Shown: positions 44,955-54,735, counted from the stretch's first letter. The stretch: 59,206 bases of DNA from Saprospiraceae bacterium (GCA_029212405.1 JARGNR010000035.1:1-59206); one strand, 5' to 3'. Translations and numbers: made by a program. Notes: generated from the sequence alone by a model not told the origin.

Positions 44955-47594
44955 TTAAAACGAATAACCAAGGTTCATATTAGGTAAAATAGGAAAGATA
45001 CTTGTTTTGTAAGCGATGTAATCTCTTACTATTGGACTGCTGTACACGTAGATATAATAGGCATTTTTACGATTGTAGGCATTGTATAATCCCAGATTAA
45101 ATTTGAATTTTCCATATTTCAATTCTTTCTCATAATTAAACTGGATATCCAAATGACTAAATGAAGGGAAGCGATAATTATTTCTTTGTCCTGCATTCAC
45201 GAGCGAAACCCCATCAAAAGGAGTAAGTATTTGCTCATCTGCTAAAGAAAACGCATTCCCAGATCCATAGACCCAATTTGTGGAAAATGAACAATGCTCA
45301 TTTAGCTCATACTTGATCCCAATATTGATATCATGCCTTCGATCATACTTGTAGGCAAATTTCTCCCCGTCATTAATATCTTCAAATTGTCGGTCTGTTT
45401 TTGACAAGGCATAAGAGATCCACCCCGTCCAAGTGCCCTTATTTTTACGAAGTTGAAATTCTAGACCAGATGCATTACTTTTCCCTGGGATCACATTATT
45501 CTGCCAATCTGGATCGGTTTGAATACTTGGAGGTACAACAGAATTGACTACTGTAAAAAATAGATCAACTGAAGTTTTATAATCCAACACATCATTAAAA
45601 CTTTTAGTAAATCCACTGAGTGAAAATTCAATTGCTTTATTGATTTTACGATTGTAAGCAAAGCTAAATTGTCTTGCAGATTCAGGACGAACCAATTCTG
45701 TACTCGGAACCCATAAATCGGATGGAATCCCAATTCCTGGATTTACCAATAGGTGGATATATTGAATCATATTCGAATAAGAAACAGAAAACCTATTGAA
45801 TGAATCTGGTGTAAAAACCGTACTGAATCTAGGTTGTGTATTTCTATATTGTTGATCTCCGATATTATACCCTGAAAAATGAATCCCACCATAAATTTGC
45901 CAGTTTTTATGAGGGCGATACGTATCTTCAACATAAAAAGCCAACTCATCGGCTATAATCAAACTCTCTTCACTGGTCACAATTATGTTTCCATCCTGAG
46001 AAATCGTATCACTTCCAATAATAGAAGGGTTGTATTCATGGTGAATCCAATTCCCGCCAAATTTTAATCGATGTCGATCACTTAAATAATAATCAAAATT
46101 AAGTCCTACCATTTGGTCTTCGATTTGAGACAATGATCTCAATTCCAATTCCTGGCTTCTACTTAGTCCTTCTACTTTAGAATCTATAGCAAAAACTGCC
46201 CTAGATTGATTTCTGTACTTTATCCCTCCAACATTTGCTGTTAATTGTAATTTATCCGCCACAACATTGGTAAAACTTAGATTCCACACAGAAGAGCCCC
46301 AACTCACTCCATTGTTCGCATACGTTTGAAAAAAATTTCCCAAAGAGTCTGTAATTGTATTTGTCCTTTGAAGTGCCAGATTGTCTTCCCCATCATAATA
46401 ACTAAACGAGAGTTTTTGCGTGGGAGTAAACCGATGCGTAATTTTACCAACAAAGTCATGATAGTTCAAATCTATATTATCATAAGTAGTCAGTTCTCCT
46501 ATCAGTTGGTTGATATATTTGTCTACATACGATACTCTACCTGATATATTGAACGTAGTCTTCGGTGAAAATAAAGGTCCCTCAATATGAGCTTTTATGG
46601 CGGGGAGTGAAACATTTACAGAACCGTTCATTTGTGATTGATTCCCTTCTTTTAACCGAACATTCATAACAGAACTAAGTCGCCCTCCATATCTTGCGGG
46701 AAATCCATTGGTGATGATATCCGCATCTTTTATACTTTCTTCAATAAAAATACTTGACAATCCTCCTGTATGGCTTACCTCGTATAAAGGAATCCCATCA
46801 AAAAGGATCAAATTTTGATCTGGGCTTCCTCCCCTTACATAAAGGCCTACTTGTCCTTCATTTCCAGATTGCACTTTTGGATTTTTCCTTACTGCTTCAA
46901 TCAAATCATTGTCTCCACTGATAGACAAAAAACCTTCTGTCAGACTAAGATCAATTTTTTCAGAACCAGAACCTTCTATGAAATTATCTGAAATAGAGCC
47001 CTTGATTATGATTTGATCAATCTCATTGTCAAATTCTAATTTTATGTTCAAAGAAGAACTAGTAACATTTTTAATTTCTTGAGAACGGTATCCTAGGTAC
47101 TTTATAAGCACTCTATTTGATTGTGAAGGCAAGGTGAGGCTGTAAAATCCATTTTCGTTACTGAAGGTAGATGTATTGCCTTCTACGTCTTCAATGCTTG
47201 CTCCAACTAATGCTTCACCTGTTTCCAAATCTCGGATGTATCCTTTTATTGTCAATCGATCGGAAACCCTTTCATCCAAGAAGGCAATGATGACTTTATT
47301 CTCTGTAGTGGCGACCTTAATATTGTGACTATAAAATAATCTTCTAATGATTACTTCAAGTTTTAACGGACCATTGGGAAGTATTATTAATTCAGTTAAA
47401 TCAACTCTTGAACTATTAAAAGCGACGATTATATCCTCTTGTATAAGCAATTTATCAACATGCCCTAGCAGGGTGTTTTCATGAAATTCAAGAGTTATTT
47501 CTTTTTTCAGAAGACTACTTTCTTGTGCAGAAACGCTCAAGAAGGGGGAAATTAAAAACAAAACAAACCATATGTAGGACCTAGCCCTATCCAT
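44955..47594 (-). CDS. TonB-dependent outer-membrane receptor with STN domain
   Basis: 879 aa. A signal peptide is followed by an STN (secretin/TonB short N-terminal) domain (about 32-85), which in FecA-type receptors talks to FecR. A carboxypeptidase-regulatory-like domain (about 115-200, GYIRDLETGEALVGASIEDVEG) and the plug (about 215-325, KVQSGNEGQVGLYVRGGSPDQNLILFDGIPLY) follow. The rest is a beta-barrel of about 22 strands ending in Phe (NLGYSF), as expected for outer-membrane insertion. Its ATG directly follows the FecR stop (TAGATG). The substrate (siderophore, polymer fragment, other) cannot be told; no SusD-like partner is present. Confidence 0.92.
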   Translation of the reverse strand: MDRARSYIWFVLFLISPFLSVSAQESSLLKKEITLEFHENTLLGHVDKLLIQEDIIVAFNSSRVDLTELIILPNGPLKLEVIIRRLFYSHNIKVATTENKVIIAFLDERVSDRLTIKGYIRDLETGEALVGASIEDVEGNTSTFSNENGFYSLTLPSQSNRVLIKYLGYRSQEIKNVTSSSLNIKLEFDNEIDQIIIKGSISDNFIEGSGSEKIDLSLTEGFLSISGDNDLIEAVRKNPKVQSGNEGQVGLYVRGGSPDQNLILFDGIPLYEVSHTGGLSSIFIEESIKDADIITNGFPARYGGRLSSVMNVRLKEGNQSQMNGSVNVSLPAIKAHIEGPLFSPKTTFNISGRVSYVDKYINQLIGELTTYDNIDLNYHDFVGKITHRFTPTQKLSFSYYDGEDNLALQRTNTITDSLGNFFQTYANNGVSWGSSVWNLSFTNVVADKLQLTANVGGIKYRNQSRAVFAIDSKVEGLSRSQELELRSLSQIEDQMVGLNFDYYLSDRHRLKFGGNWIHHEYNPSIIGSDTISQDGNIIVTSEESLIIADELAFYVEDTYRPHKNWQIYGGIHFSGYNIGDQQYRNTQPRFSTVFTPDSFNRFSVSYSNMIQYIHLLVNPGIGIPSDLWVPSTELVRPESARQFSFAYNRKINKAIEFSLSGFTKSFNDVLDYKTSVDLFFTVVNSVVPPSIQTDPDWQNNVIPGKSNASGLEFQLRKNKGTWTGWISYALSKTDRQFEDINDGEKFAYKYDRRHDINIGIKYELNEHCSFSTNWVYGSGNAFSLADEQILTPFDGVSLVNAGQRNNYRFPSFSHLDIQFNYEKELKYGKFKFNLGLYNAYNRKNAYYIYVYSSPIVRDYIAYKTSIFPILPNMNLGYSF

Positions 47595-48572
47595 CTAACA
47601 TTTAGCTGAAACGATAAATACTTTTTTATCTCTGATCACGTAACTCAATCCATGCGTATCTGACAAGCCATTGAGGATTTGGTTTAGTGATTTATTGGTA
47701 AAAACATCAAAAACATTGCAATTTTTAAATTGAGTTTCGTCTTCGATTATAACGTCTCGTTTGAAATGTCTAGCAAGTGCATCTACCACTTCGACCATAT
47801 TCGCATCTCTGAATATCAAGCGTTGATTTTTCCAACTATCAATATTTTCGTCTCTTCCTTTTACAACGATCGCTTCATTATCGACCACTTTCACTAAATC
47901 ACCGGCTACCAATGTCCATGTCCTTCTTTCCAACTGGTACCGAACACTTCCTTCTGTTACATAAATTTCTGTAGTAATCTCATCTGCATCTACCGTAAAC
48001 TCGGTACCCAAAACAGTAATATTTCCTACAGGTAAATCAATCTTAAATTTTGCATTAGGGTCTTTGGACACGTTAAAGTAGGCTCTCCCTATTAAAGATA
48101 CTTCACGTTCTTTTACGATCTTCAGATCAGACATTTTATCAAGGGTAACATTTGTCCCATCTTCCAAATTCACTTCAAGAATATCAGAGGTTGTGGTATA
48201 GTTACTTACAAATTCATCGCCCGTTACAGGTTGAGAATAAGTATTAAATATAAAAATACTACCTGCTACAACTATTAATACCGCAGCAATTCTAGCCAAG
48301 TATCCAATAGAAAAAACAGAGGTTTTATTTTCTTTCTTAGAGATAGGTTTCTCTTCTTGACTGTTGAGTTGACTTTCAAATTCAGCCCAGGCTTCGTCCG
48401 AATTAAAATCTTCGTATCCTTCCAAGGTATTACTAAGAGAAGCAATTTTCTTTATTTCTTCAAGCGCTTTCATATTGTCCTCGGCTTCCTTCTTCCACGC
48501 TTCCAAGGTAGATTTCTCTTCTCCAATGGAGCCATCTCCCATCAACTTCCCTATGATTTGATCTATGTTCAT
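47595..48572 (-). CDS. FecR family anti-sigma factor
   Basis: 325 aa. The cytoplasmic N-terminal part (about 1-85) begins MNIDQIIGKLMGDG. One membrane helix (about 90-108, LARIAAVLIVVAGSIFIF) follows. The periplasmic FecR domain (about 120-230) has EVNLEDGTNVTLDKMSDL and GNITVLGTEFTVDA. The C-terminal STN-like region (about 250-325) is typical of Bacteroidota FecR. It relays the signal from the TonB receptor to the sigma factor encoded 25 bp upstream. Organisation sigma-FecR-receptor is the standard order. Confidence 0.94.
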   Translation of the reverse strand: MNIDQIIGKLMGDGSIGEEKSTLEAWKKEAEDNMKALEEIKKIASLSNTLEGYEDFNSDEAWAEFESQLNSQEEKPISKKENKTSVFSIGYLARIAAVLIVVAGSIFIFNTYSQPVTGDEFVSNYTTTSDILEVNLEDGTNVTLDKMSDLKIVKEREVSLIGRAYFNVSKDPNAKFKIDLPVGNITVLGTEFTVDADEITTEIYVTEGSVRYQLERRTWTLVAGDLVKVVDNEAIVVKGRDENIDSWKNQRLIFRDANMVEVVDALARHFKRDVIIEDETQFKNCNVFDVFTNKSLNQILNGLSDTHGLSYVIRDKKVFIVSAKC

Positions 48573-48597
48573 TTTTGTAATTTCTCTAACTGATTTA

Positions 48598-49119
48598 TCA
48601 ATTTATTTCCGACATTTTTCCTGCCATCAATATTCTTAATTTTCTATACGCTTTTCCAATCTGGTTTTCAACGGTTTTTACACTCAATCCCAAGTCATCA
48701 GCTATTTCGTTGTAAGTTAATCCATTTACTTTATTCATGACAAAGATTTCTTGGCATTTAGGCGGCAATTGTCGTATTGACTTATACAAATGCTCCTTTA
48801 GCATAAACTTGTTTGCTTGTTCTTCAATTTCATTCTGAGCATTATAGGATGATTCCACCATTCCAATATCTACTTTAGACTCATTCTGTCTTTTTCTCAA
48901 TATCTCATATGCTCTGTGTTTAACGGCTTGAAACAAATAACTTTTTGGACTTGAATTAATGCTCAATTCATTGCGTTTTGCCCAAATCTTTGTAAATACG
49001 TCTTGTACAACATCTTGTGCCATCTTACGATCGCTAGTGATACCGATAGCAAAATTGCAAAGTGGGTTGTAATATTCTTTAAACACTTCTTTAAATCTAT
49101 TTTTGTCTAATAATTCCAA
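48598..49119 (-). CDS. ECF RNA polymerase sigma factor (FecI-like)
   Basis: 173 aa. Sigma70 region 2 (about 10-75) has FKEYYNPLCNFAIGI and DVVQDVFTKIWAKR. Region 4 (about 115-165) has LPPKCQEIFVMNKVNGLTYNEIADDLGLSVKTVENQI. It resembles the Bacteroides-expansion family 1 sigma factors that work with FecR and a TonB receptor. It heads the minus-strand operon 49119-43830 and probably activates it. Confidence 0.94.
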   Translation of the reverse strand: MELLDKNRFKEVFKEYYNPLCNFAIGITSDRKMAQDVVQDVFTKIWAKRNELSINSSPKSYLFQAVKHRAYEILRKRQNESKVDIGMVESSYNAQNEIEEQANKFMLKEHLYKSIRQLPPKCQEIFVMNKVNGLTYNEIADDLGLSVKTVENQIGKAYRKLRILMAGKMSEIN

Positions 49120-49566
49120 GGGTTTTCGTTCTAACTTTCCAACTAGACCTTTGAATATTTCATTAATTTATAAATGTTCAATTCTAGTATAAAACTGTTT
49201 TGTACTGTAAATTATGCACATTTTAGCTGTTCAACAAAGAATTCCAATCAAAATATTTAAGACTAATTCTCTATTAAGACAAAACTTTAAGTGAATGTCA
49301 CAATCGTTGGAAAATGTCGGCATGGAACGTGAGGGGTTCCATTTTATCCATATTATCTTATTTTACTTGAACCAACATTGCTTCTCAAAAAACTAAAACA
49401 GCTTCGCTTTTTAATGTGTTCGCTCCAATTTCTCGCTAATATGTGCCTCTAACACGGGTTAAAAACATCAATTAATAATATATAAGAAAATTCTCCATAT
49501 GAAAAAGTAGGATTTTGAACGCATATCCTATCTTTGCACCCTTAACAATTAAATCCAACAGAGAAC
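49120..49566. other. Divergent promoter region between the sigma factor and transketolase genes
   Basis: About 450 bp without a credible gene. It holds the transketolase promoter (see 49529-49536) and, at 49322-49342, a 7-bp hairpin (atggaac-gtgaggg-gttccat) followed by tttt. I found no ECF-type operator I could defend. Confidence 0.6.
49529..49536 (+). promoter_or_regulatory. Bacteroidota -7 promoter box of the transketolase gene (TATCTTTG)
   Basis: A perfect TAnnTTTG match, 30 bp before the transketolase ATG. Transcription would give a leader of about 22-25 nt. The -33 element is weak. Confidence 0.6.
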
Positions 49567-51591
49567 ATGAGTAAAACTGCTATACAGCAAGCAGCTGACA
49601 ACCTTAGAATTATTGCCGCATCCATGGTAGAAAGTGCTAAAAGTGGACACCCGGGAGGTGCTATGGGCGGAGCCGATTTCATGACCATCTTATACTCAGA
49701 ATATATGGTTTATGATCCAGAGGATATGCATTGGGCGTTTAGAGATCGTTTTTACCTTGACCCAGGTCACATGTCGGCCATGTTATATTCACAACTCGGT
49801 TTTCTAGGAAATTATACTTCAGAAGAATTAGAAAATTTTAGACAATGGGGAAGTCCGACACCAGGTCACCCAGAAATTGATATTGCTCGAGGAATTGAAA
49901 ACACATCGGGTCCTTTAGGATTAGGACATGCTTTTGGTGCTGGATCTGCAGTCGCTGAACGTTTTCTAAGAACCAAATATGGAGACTGGGCTGAACACAT
50001 GACTTACATCTACATATCAGATGGTGGTATCCAAGAAGAGATTTCTCAAGGTGTAGGAAGAATTGCTGGCCATTTAGGTTTAGGGAATATGGTCATGTTT
50101 TATGATGCCAATGACATTCAATTGTCCACGGTAGTAGACAGTGTTACCAGTGAAGATACTGCTAAAAAATATGAAGCCTGGGGATGGCATGTGATTACTA
50201 TTGACGGAAATAACCATGATGAAATAAGAAAAGCGTTGGATGCATCTTTAGAAGAAAACACCAAACCTTCACTCATTATAGGAAAAACCACAATGGGTCT
50301 GGGGGCAATCACTTCTGAAGGAATCAGTCATGAAGGAAAAGTAAATACTCATGGTCAACCACTAAGTAAGACGGAAGCAGATATTCAAGCGACGATCACA
50401 AATTTAGGTGGAGATCCATCCCAACCGTTTGCTGTTTTTCCTGCCGTGCAAGAGCATTATGAAAATGTGTTAGAAGAAAAAAGAGAATTGAGTGCTCGTA
50501 GAAAAGCAAAACATCACGAATGGGCTACTTCAAATCCTGATTTAGATGCTAAATTATCGAAAGATTTAACTGGAGAAAGGCCAGAATTAGATTGGGCATC
50601 TTTGGAGCAAAAGCAGGGAGTTGCAACCAGAGCCTCTTCTGGATCCGTTTTATCTTGGTTGGCAGATCAGACAGACAATATGATCGTTTCCTCTGCAGAT
50701 TTATGCAACAGTGACAAGACAGAAGCTTTCTTAAAAAAATCCTCAGAACTTACCTCTTCAGATTTTTCTGGAAACTTTTTTCAAGCTGGAGTGTCAGAGC
50801 TTACAATGGCAGCAATGTCAATTGGAATAGGACTTCATGGAGGACTGATTCCTGTATGTGCTACTTTCTTTGCATTCTCTGATTACATGAAACCGGCAAT
50901 TAGGGTAGCCGCATTAATGGAAACGCCTGTAATATTTATGTGGACACATGATTCTTTCCGAGTTGGAGAAGATGGTCCTACACACCAACCAATTGAACAA
51001 GAAGCTCAATTGAGATTATTGGAGAAAGTGCAAAATCATAGTCATAAAAATTCCCTATTAGCTCTACGACCTGCGGATGCTTCAGAAACTACAGTGGCTT
51101 GGCAAATGGCATTTGAGAATACAGAAACTCCTACTGGATTGATTTTCACAAGACAGAATGTACCTGCACTACCTGGCAACACCTATGTTTCTAGTTTAGA
51201 TAGTAAACAGGGAGCATATGTAGTCAATGAGGATGAGCACTTTGAAATCATTTTATTGGGAAGTGGATCAGAAGTTTCTACTCTTGCTGGAGCTGCGGAT
51301 ATTTTAAGAGAAAAAAAATACAGAATCCGGGTAGTATCTGTACCTTCTGAGGGATTATTTAGAAAGCAATCTTCAGACTATCAACAAAGTGTATTGCCAT
51401 CAGGCGTTAAAAAATTCGGCCTTACGGCGGGACTAAGTGTAAATCTTGAAGGACTTGTAGGAGGAGACGGGATCGTTCATGGAGTCAATCATTTTGGATA
51501 CTCAGCACCTGCTAAAGTGCTAGATGAAAAATTTGGATTCACTCCTGAATCTGCCGCTGCAAATATTGAAGCATTTATTAATCAAAAGTAA
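49567..51591 (+). CDS. Transketolase
   Basis: 674 aa. The thiamine-diphosphate-binding N-terminal domain has AKSGHPGGAMGGADF (about 22-36), LDPGHMSAMLY and the ThDP motif ISDGGIQEEISQG ... YDANDIQ. The pyrimidine-binding domain (about 350-520) has MWTHDSFRVGEDGPTHQPIEQ, and a C-terminal domain follows. It transfers two-carbon units in the non-oxidative pentose phosphate pathway. GGAMGGADF instead of the common GAPMG places it in a variant branch found in several phyla. The following gene starts 2 bp after its stop. Confidence 0.94.
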   Translation: MSKTAIQQAADNLRIIAASMVESAKSGHPGGAMGGADFMTILYSEYMVYDPEDMHWAFRDRFYLDPGHMSAMLYSQLGFLGNYTSEELENFRQWGSPTPGHPEIDIARGIENTSGPLGLGHAFGAGSAVAERFLRTKYGDWAEHMTYIYISDGGIQEEISQGVGRIAGHLGLGNMVMFYDANDIQLSTVVDSVTSEDTAKKYEAWGWHVITIDGNNHDEIRKALDASLEENTKPSLIIGKTTMGLGAITSEGISHEGKVNTHGQPLSKTEADIQATITNLGGDPSQPFAVFPAVQEHYENVLEEKRELSARRKAKHHEWATSNPDLDAKLSKDLTGERPELDWASLEQKQGVATRASSGSVLSWLADQTDNMIVSSADLCNSDKTEAFLKKSSELTSSDFSGNFFQAGVSELTMAAMSIGIGLHGGLIPVCATFFAFSDYMKPAIRVAALMETPVIFMWTHDSFRVGEDGPTHQPIEQEAQLRLLEKVQNHSHKNSLLALRPADASETTVAWQMAFENTETPTGLIFTRQNVPALPGNTYVSSLDSKQGAYVVNEDEHFEIILLGSGSEVSTLAGAADILREKKYRIRVVSVPSEGLFRKQSSDYQQSVLPSGVKKFGLTAGLSVNLEGLVGGDGIVHGVNHFGYSAPAKVLDEKFGFTPESAAANIEAFINQK

Positions 51592-51593
51592 CA

Positions 51594-52721
51594 ATGTCAG
51601 AACCCTTTCTCATTAGAGATGTATATAGCAAACAAATTGTAGAAAAAATAGCTAGCACTATTAAGTCTGTTTATACTTCTTTTAATCAGAAAGGGTTTCT
51701 TGATGCGATTATTCCTCACCTTCAAGAGCAGACATACAGCGAGCGAAAAAGCAGCATAACCAAAGCATTAATCAATTATCTTCCAGCTGATTACGAAGAA
51801 TCGGTTGATATTTTACTTAAGGTACTACCTCCTCCTTACATAGAAGATACCATACAGGGAACGGTCGATCGGTTTTATGTTTCCACATTTACTGCATATA
51901 TCGGCATAAAAGGTTTGGATCATTTTGAATGTTCCATGCAAGCGTTGTATGAAATGACAAAATGTTTCACTGCAGAATGGGACATTAGGCCTTTTTTACT
52001 CAGGTATCCAACACAAACATTGGCTCAATTAAAAAAGTGGGCGAAAGACAAAAACCCACATGTTAGAAGATTTGTTTCTGAAGGAAGTCGTCCTAATCTG
52101 CCTTGGGGAAAAAAATTAAAATTTATTGATGCCAATCCAGCAGAAACAACATTACCTATTCTAAAAATACTACAAGACGACACCTCTGAATACGTTAGAA
52201 GGTCTGTAGCGAACCACTTAAATGATCTTTCCAAAAATAACCCAGATCTAGTTGTAAATGTACTGGGGCGCTGGAAAACTAAGAATTTGAGTACGGATAA
52301 AAAAAGAATGATTCATCATGCTTTGCGCACACTTATTAAACAAGGACACCAGGGAGCTCTTGCAATTATTGGTTATGATGACGATTTTGAATTAGATATA
52401 TCATGTTTGACCTTTAAAGATAAGGTGAAGTGGAAGGATAATTTTTCCTTTGAATATACCGTAAAAAACAAGAGAGCAACGTCAAAAAAATTACTCATTG
52501 ATTATGGTATAGGATTTCAGAAAAAAGATGGTAGAATTGCTACTAAAATTTTCAAGCTAAAAAAAATAGAAATTGGACCTCATGCATCTATTTCTAGATC
52601 AAAATCATTTTCTTTTAAACCTATTACTACACGAACCTATTACCCAGGAGAACATCATTTCCAGCTTCAAATCAATGGAAAAATTGTTGCAACAAATACA
52701 TTTGAGTTATTAAAAACTTAA
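51594..52721 (+). CDS. AlkC/AlkD-family DNA alkylation repair protein
   Basis: 375 aa. The N-terminal about 270 residues are HEAT-like helical repeats (KNPHVRRFVSEGSRPNLPW, TSEYVRRSVANHLNDLSKNNPDLV), the signature of AlkC/AlkD glycosylases that remove 3-methyladenine and 7-methylguanine. The C-terminal about 100 residues are beta strands (FSFEYTVKNKRATSKKLLIDYGI ... GEHHFQLQINGKIVATNTFEL) forming an Ig-like domain, as in AlkC. The start lies 2 bp after the transketolase stop, so expression is tied to that gene. Catalytic residues cannot be assigned with certainty by eye. Confidence 0.85.
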   Translation: MSEPFLIRDVYSKQIVEKIASTIKSVYTSFNQKGFLDAIIPHLQEQTYSERKSSITKALINYLPADYEESVDILLKVLPPPYIEDTIQGTVDRFYVSTFTAYIGIKGLDHFECSMQALYEMTKCFTAEWDIRPFLLRYPTQTLAQLKKWAKDKNPHVRRFVSEGSRPNLPWGKKLKFIDANPAETTLPILKILQDDTSEYVRRSVANHLNDLSKNNPDLVVNVLGRWKTKNLSTDKKRMIHHALRTLIKQGHQGALAIIGYDDDFELDISCLTFKDKVKWKDNFSFEYTVKNKRATSKKLLIDYGIGFQKKDGRIATKIFKLKKIEIGPHASISRSKSFSFKPITTRTYYPGEHHFQLQINGKIVATNTFELLKT

Positions 52722-52847
52722 AAGCGGATAAAAGAACGTAATAGAATAATAATTTCTTTCCTTTGCGGCATGAACATTACAGGCTTTTAAAGGTTTGTAG
52801 TGTAGAAATAATATTTATTGCAATAATTTTTAAACATTAAAAACATT

Positions 52848-53690
52848 ATGAAAAATTTATTCGCTGTACTACTTTTAGTTGCGTTCACAGCATTTTCAGT
52901 AGAAGCTCAAATCAAAACACCTGCAGCTAGCCCTTCAGCTACTGTAATGCAAACGGTTGGCCTAACTGATGTAACTATTGAGTACTCAAGACCAAGTGCA
53001 AAAGGAAGAACAATTTTTGGAGCAGATGCATTGGTGCCAAACGGAAAAATGTGGAGAACAGGTGCAAATTCTGTAACAAAAATTACATTTTCTAATGATG
53101 TAATGATTGAAGGACAAGAGTTGAAGGCTGGAAAATATGGTGTATTAACTATGCCAAATTCATCATCTTGGGCAGTTCACTTTTACAATTTCGAAGGCAA
53201 CGGCTGGGGATCTTATGTAGAAAAAACTCCTGCAGTAGCTGTTAATGTAACACCAAAAGGAGTAAAGCACTATGTAGAGTCTTTTACAATATCAGTAGAC
53301 GATTTAAAAGCAGATGGAGCAACAATCAACTTTAGCTGGGCAAATACAATGGTTCCTGTTTCTGTTTCAACACATGCTGACAAAACAGTTATGGCTAATA
53401 TTGACAAAGTAATGGCAGGGCCTTCTAAGGCTGACTATTACAATGCTGCAAGTTACTATTTTACAGCAGGTAAAGATTTAGACAAAGCATTAGAATGGGT
53501 AACTATAGCGACTGATGGACCAGACAAAAAATTCTGGCAAATAAAGAGAAAATCTGAAATTTTAGGTGCATTAGGTAAAAAAGCAGAAGCAATTGAAGCT
53601 GCTAAAATGTCTCTAGAATTAGCAACTAAAGCTGGAAATGCTGATTATATCAAAATGAACAATGACAACATTAAAAAATGGTCAATGTAA
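52848..53690 (+). CDS. DUF2911 family secreted protein
   Basis: 280 aa with a signal peptide (MKNLFAVLLLVAFTAFSVEAQ). The DUF2911 domain (about 22-165) contains VTIEYSRPSAKGRTIFGADALVPNGKMWRTGANSVT and GKYGVLTMPNSSSWAVHFY. The C-terminal part has a TPR-like pair (AASYYFTAGKDLDKALEWV, GKKAEAIEAAKMSLELA). This family is abundant in Bacteroidota envelopes and its role is unknown. A near-consensus -7 box (TTCCTTTG) lies about 90 bp upstream, and a terminator follows. Confidence 0.88.
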   Translation: MKNLFAVLLLVAFTAFSVEAQIKTPAASPSATVMQTVGLTDVTIEYSRPSAKGRTIFGADALVPNGKMWRTGANSVTKITFSNDVMIEGQELKAGKYGVLTMPNSSSWAVHFYNFEGNGWGSYVEKTPAVAVNVTPKGVKHYVESFTISVDDLKADGATINFSWANTMVPVSVSTHADKTVMANIDKVMAGPSKADYYNAASYYFTAGKDLDKALEWVTIATDGPDKKFWQIKRKSEILGALGKKAEAIEAAKMSLELATKAGNADYIKMNNDNIKKWSM

Positions 53691-53744
53691 TATTTGATAT
53701 TTCAAAATTTCGGTTTTAGATTCAAGACTTAATAATTATGAATG

Positions 53745-53774
53745 GGGTCGATGGTTAAACATCGGCCTTTTTTT
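53745..53774 (+). terminator. Rho-independent terminator
   Basis: An 8-bp stem (ggtcgatg 53746-53753 / catcggcc 53760-53767, one G-T pair) is followed by seven T. It lies about 55 bp after the DUF2911 gene. Confidence 0.8.
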
Positions 53775-53819
53775 ATTTGAATACTTTTCAAAAAGCATTG
53801 GCAATTCCATTCTTCCTCG

Positions 53820-54629
53820 TTATAGAATTCTCTTTATAAATCGCAGAGTGTGGGTATAACTTCTTTTTCCTTTATGATAAATCCCAAAATGGTCTAATTT
53901 ATCTATCCGCACCATTCCAGATGCATGGATGATGTGATTATCTTCTAAGACTATTCCAACATGGTGTATTCTACCCTCTTTGTTGACAAAAAAGGCCAAA
54001 TCACCTACATTGCTAGAGGATACAAAATCGACCATCTCCCCTAATTCAGCTTGTTGATACGCATCTCGTGGAAGTCGGATACCGAAAATCTTAAATACAC
54101 ATTGCGTAAAACCAGAACAATCAATACCAAATGGACTTCGACCTCCCCATAAATAAGGTGCATTTAAATACTTCTTTGCTACTTTAATCAACAACTCAGG
54201 AGATATGGAAACTTGATCAGGTACAATTACTTGTCCATTATAGAAATGCTTTTCTTTGGTTATCGTGAACGTCATCCCATCAAATTGTGGGAGACTGCTT
54301 GCTGCCAGAATAGGAAATGAAGTTTCTCCGTACGTTATTGGCTGAGCAATTTCCAGAGCATATGCGTTGTCACTTTTCATTAGATCAAACTCAGGTTCTG
54401 TCAGTCCTTTGAGTTGTTTTGGATCCATCCAGCCTATATATTCATCCCATTCGCATTTTATTTTAATCCAGCTTTTATTTTTTTTAGACAAAATGGTAAT
54501 TAATTCACCAAATAACAACTGAGAAATTATTTCAGATGTATCGTCAGGTTTTTTACGAATTGGCGCTGCACTTACCTTACAAATACCATGGGTTCTGGGA
54601 ATTTTAACTTTTACGGTTTTTTTTGCCAC
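53820..54629 (-). CDS. NlpC/P60 (C40) peptidoglycan hydrolase
   Basis: 269 aa from the GTG at 54629; an ATG at 54695 would add 22 unfamiliar residues. Two SH3-like domains (about 10-75, beginning GICKVSAAPIRKKPDDTSEI, and about 80-140) precede the C40 domain. Catalytic Cys171 lies in FGIDCSGFTQ, and the catalytic His region is IHHVGIVLEDNHIIHASG. Such enzymes cleave gamma-D-Glu-diamino acid bonds in cell-wall peptides. There is no signal peptide, as is common for this Bacteroidota group, so it may act on imported muropeptides. This fits the Mpl-type ligase gene nearby. Confidence 0.88.
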   Translation of the reverse strand: MAKKTVKVKIPRTHGICKVSAAPIRKKPDDTSEIISQLLFGELITILSKKNKSWIKIKCEWDEYIGWMDPKQLKGLTEPEFDLMKSDNAYALEIAQPITYGETSFPILAASSLPQFDGMTFTITKEKHFYNGQVIVPDQVSISPELLIKVAKKYLNAPYLWGGRSPFGIDCSGFTQCVFKIFGIRLPRDAYQQAELGEMVDFVSSSNVGDLAFFVNKEGRIHHVGIVLEDNHIIHASGMVRIDKLDHFGIYHKGKRSYTHTLRFIKRIL

Positions 54630-54727
54630 AATAATCTGGTTAAGTGAAATATCACGATTACAAAGAATGTATAAACAGTACAATATTTTTGCCAAAAATT
54701 CAATTCGTTAAAAACAACTTCTTTGAT

Positions 54728-54735
54728 TAGTTTTG
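54728..54735 (+). promoter_or_regulatory. Bacteroidota -7 promoter box (TAGTTTTG) of the PorP/SprF gene
   Basis: A perfect TAnnTTTG match, about 27 bp upstream of the ATG at 54763. The -33 element is not obvious. Confidence 0.5.
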
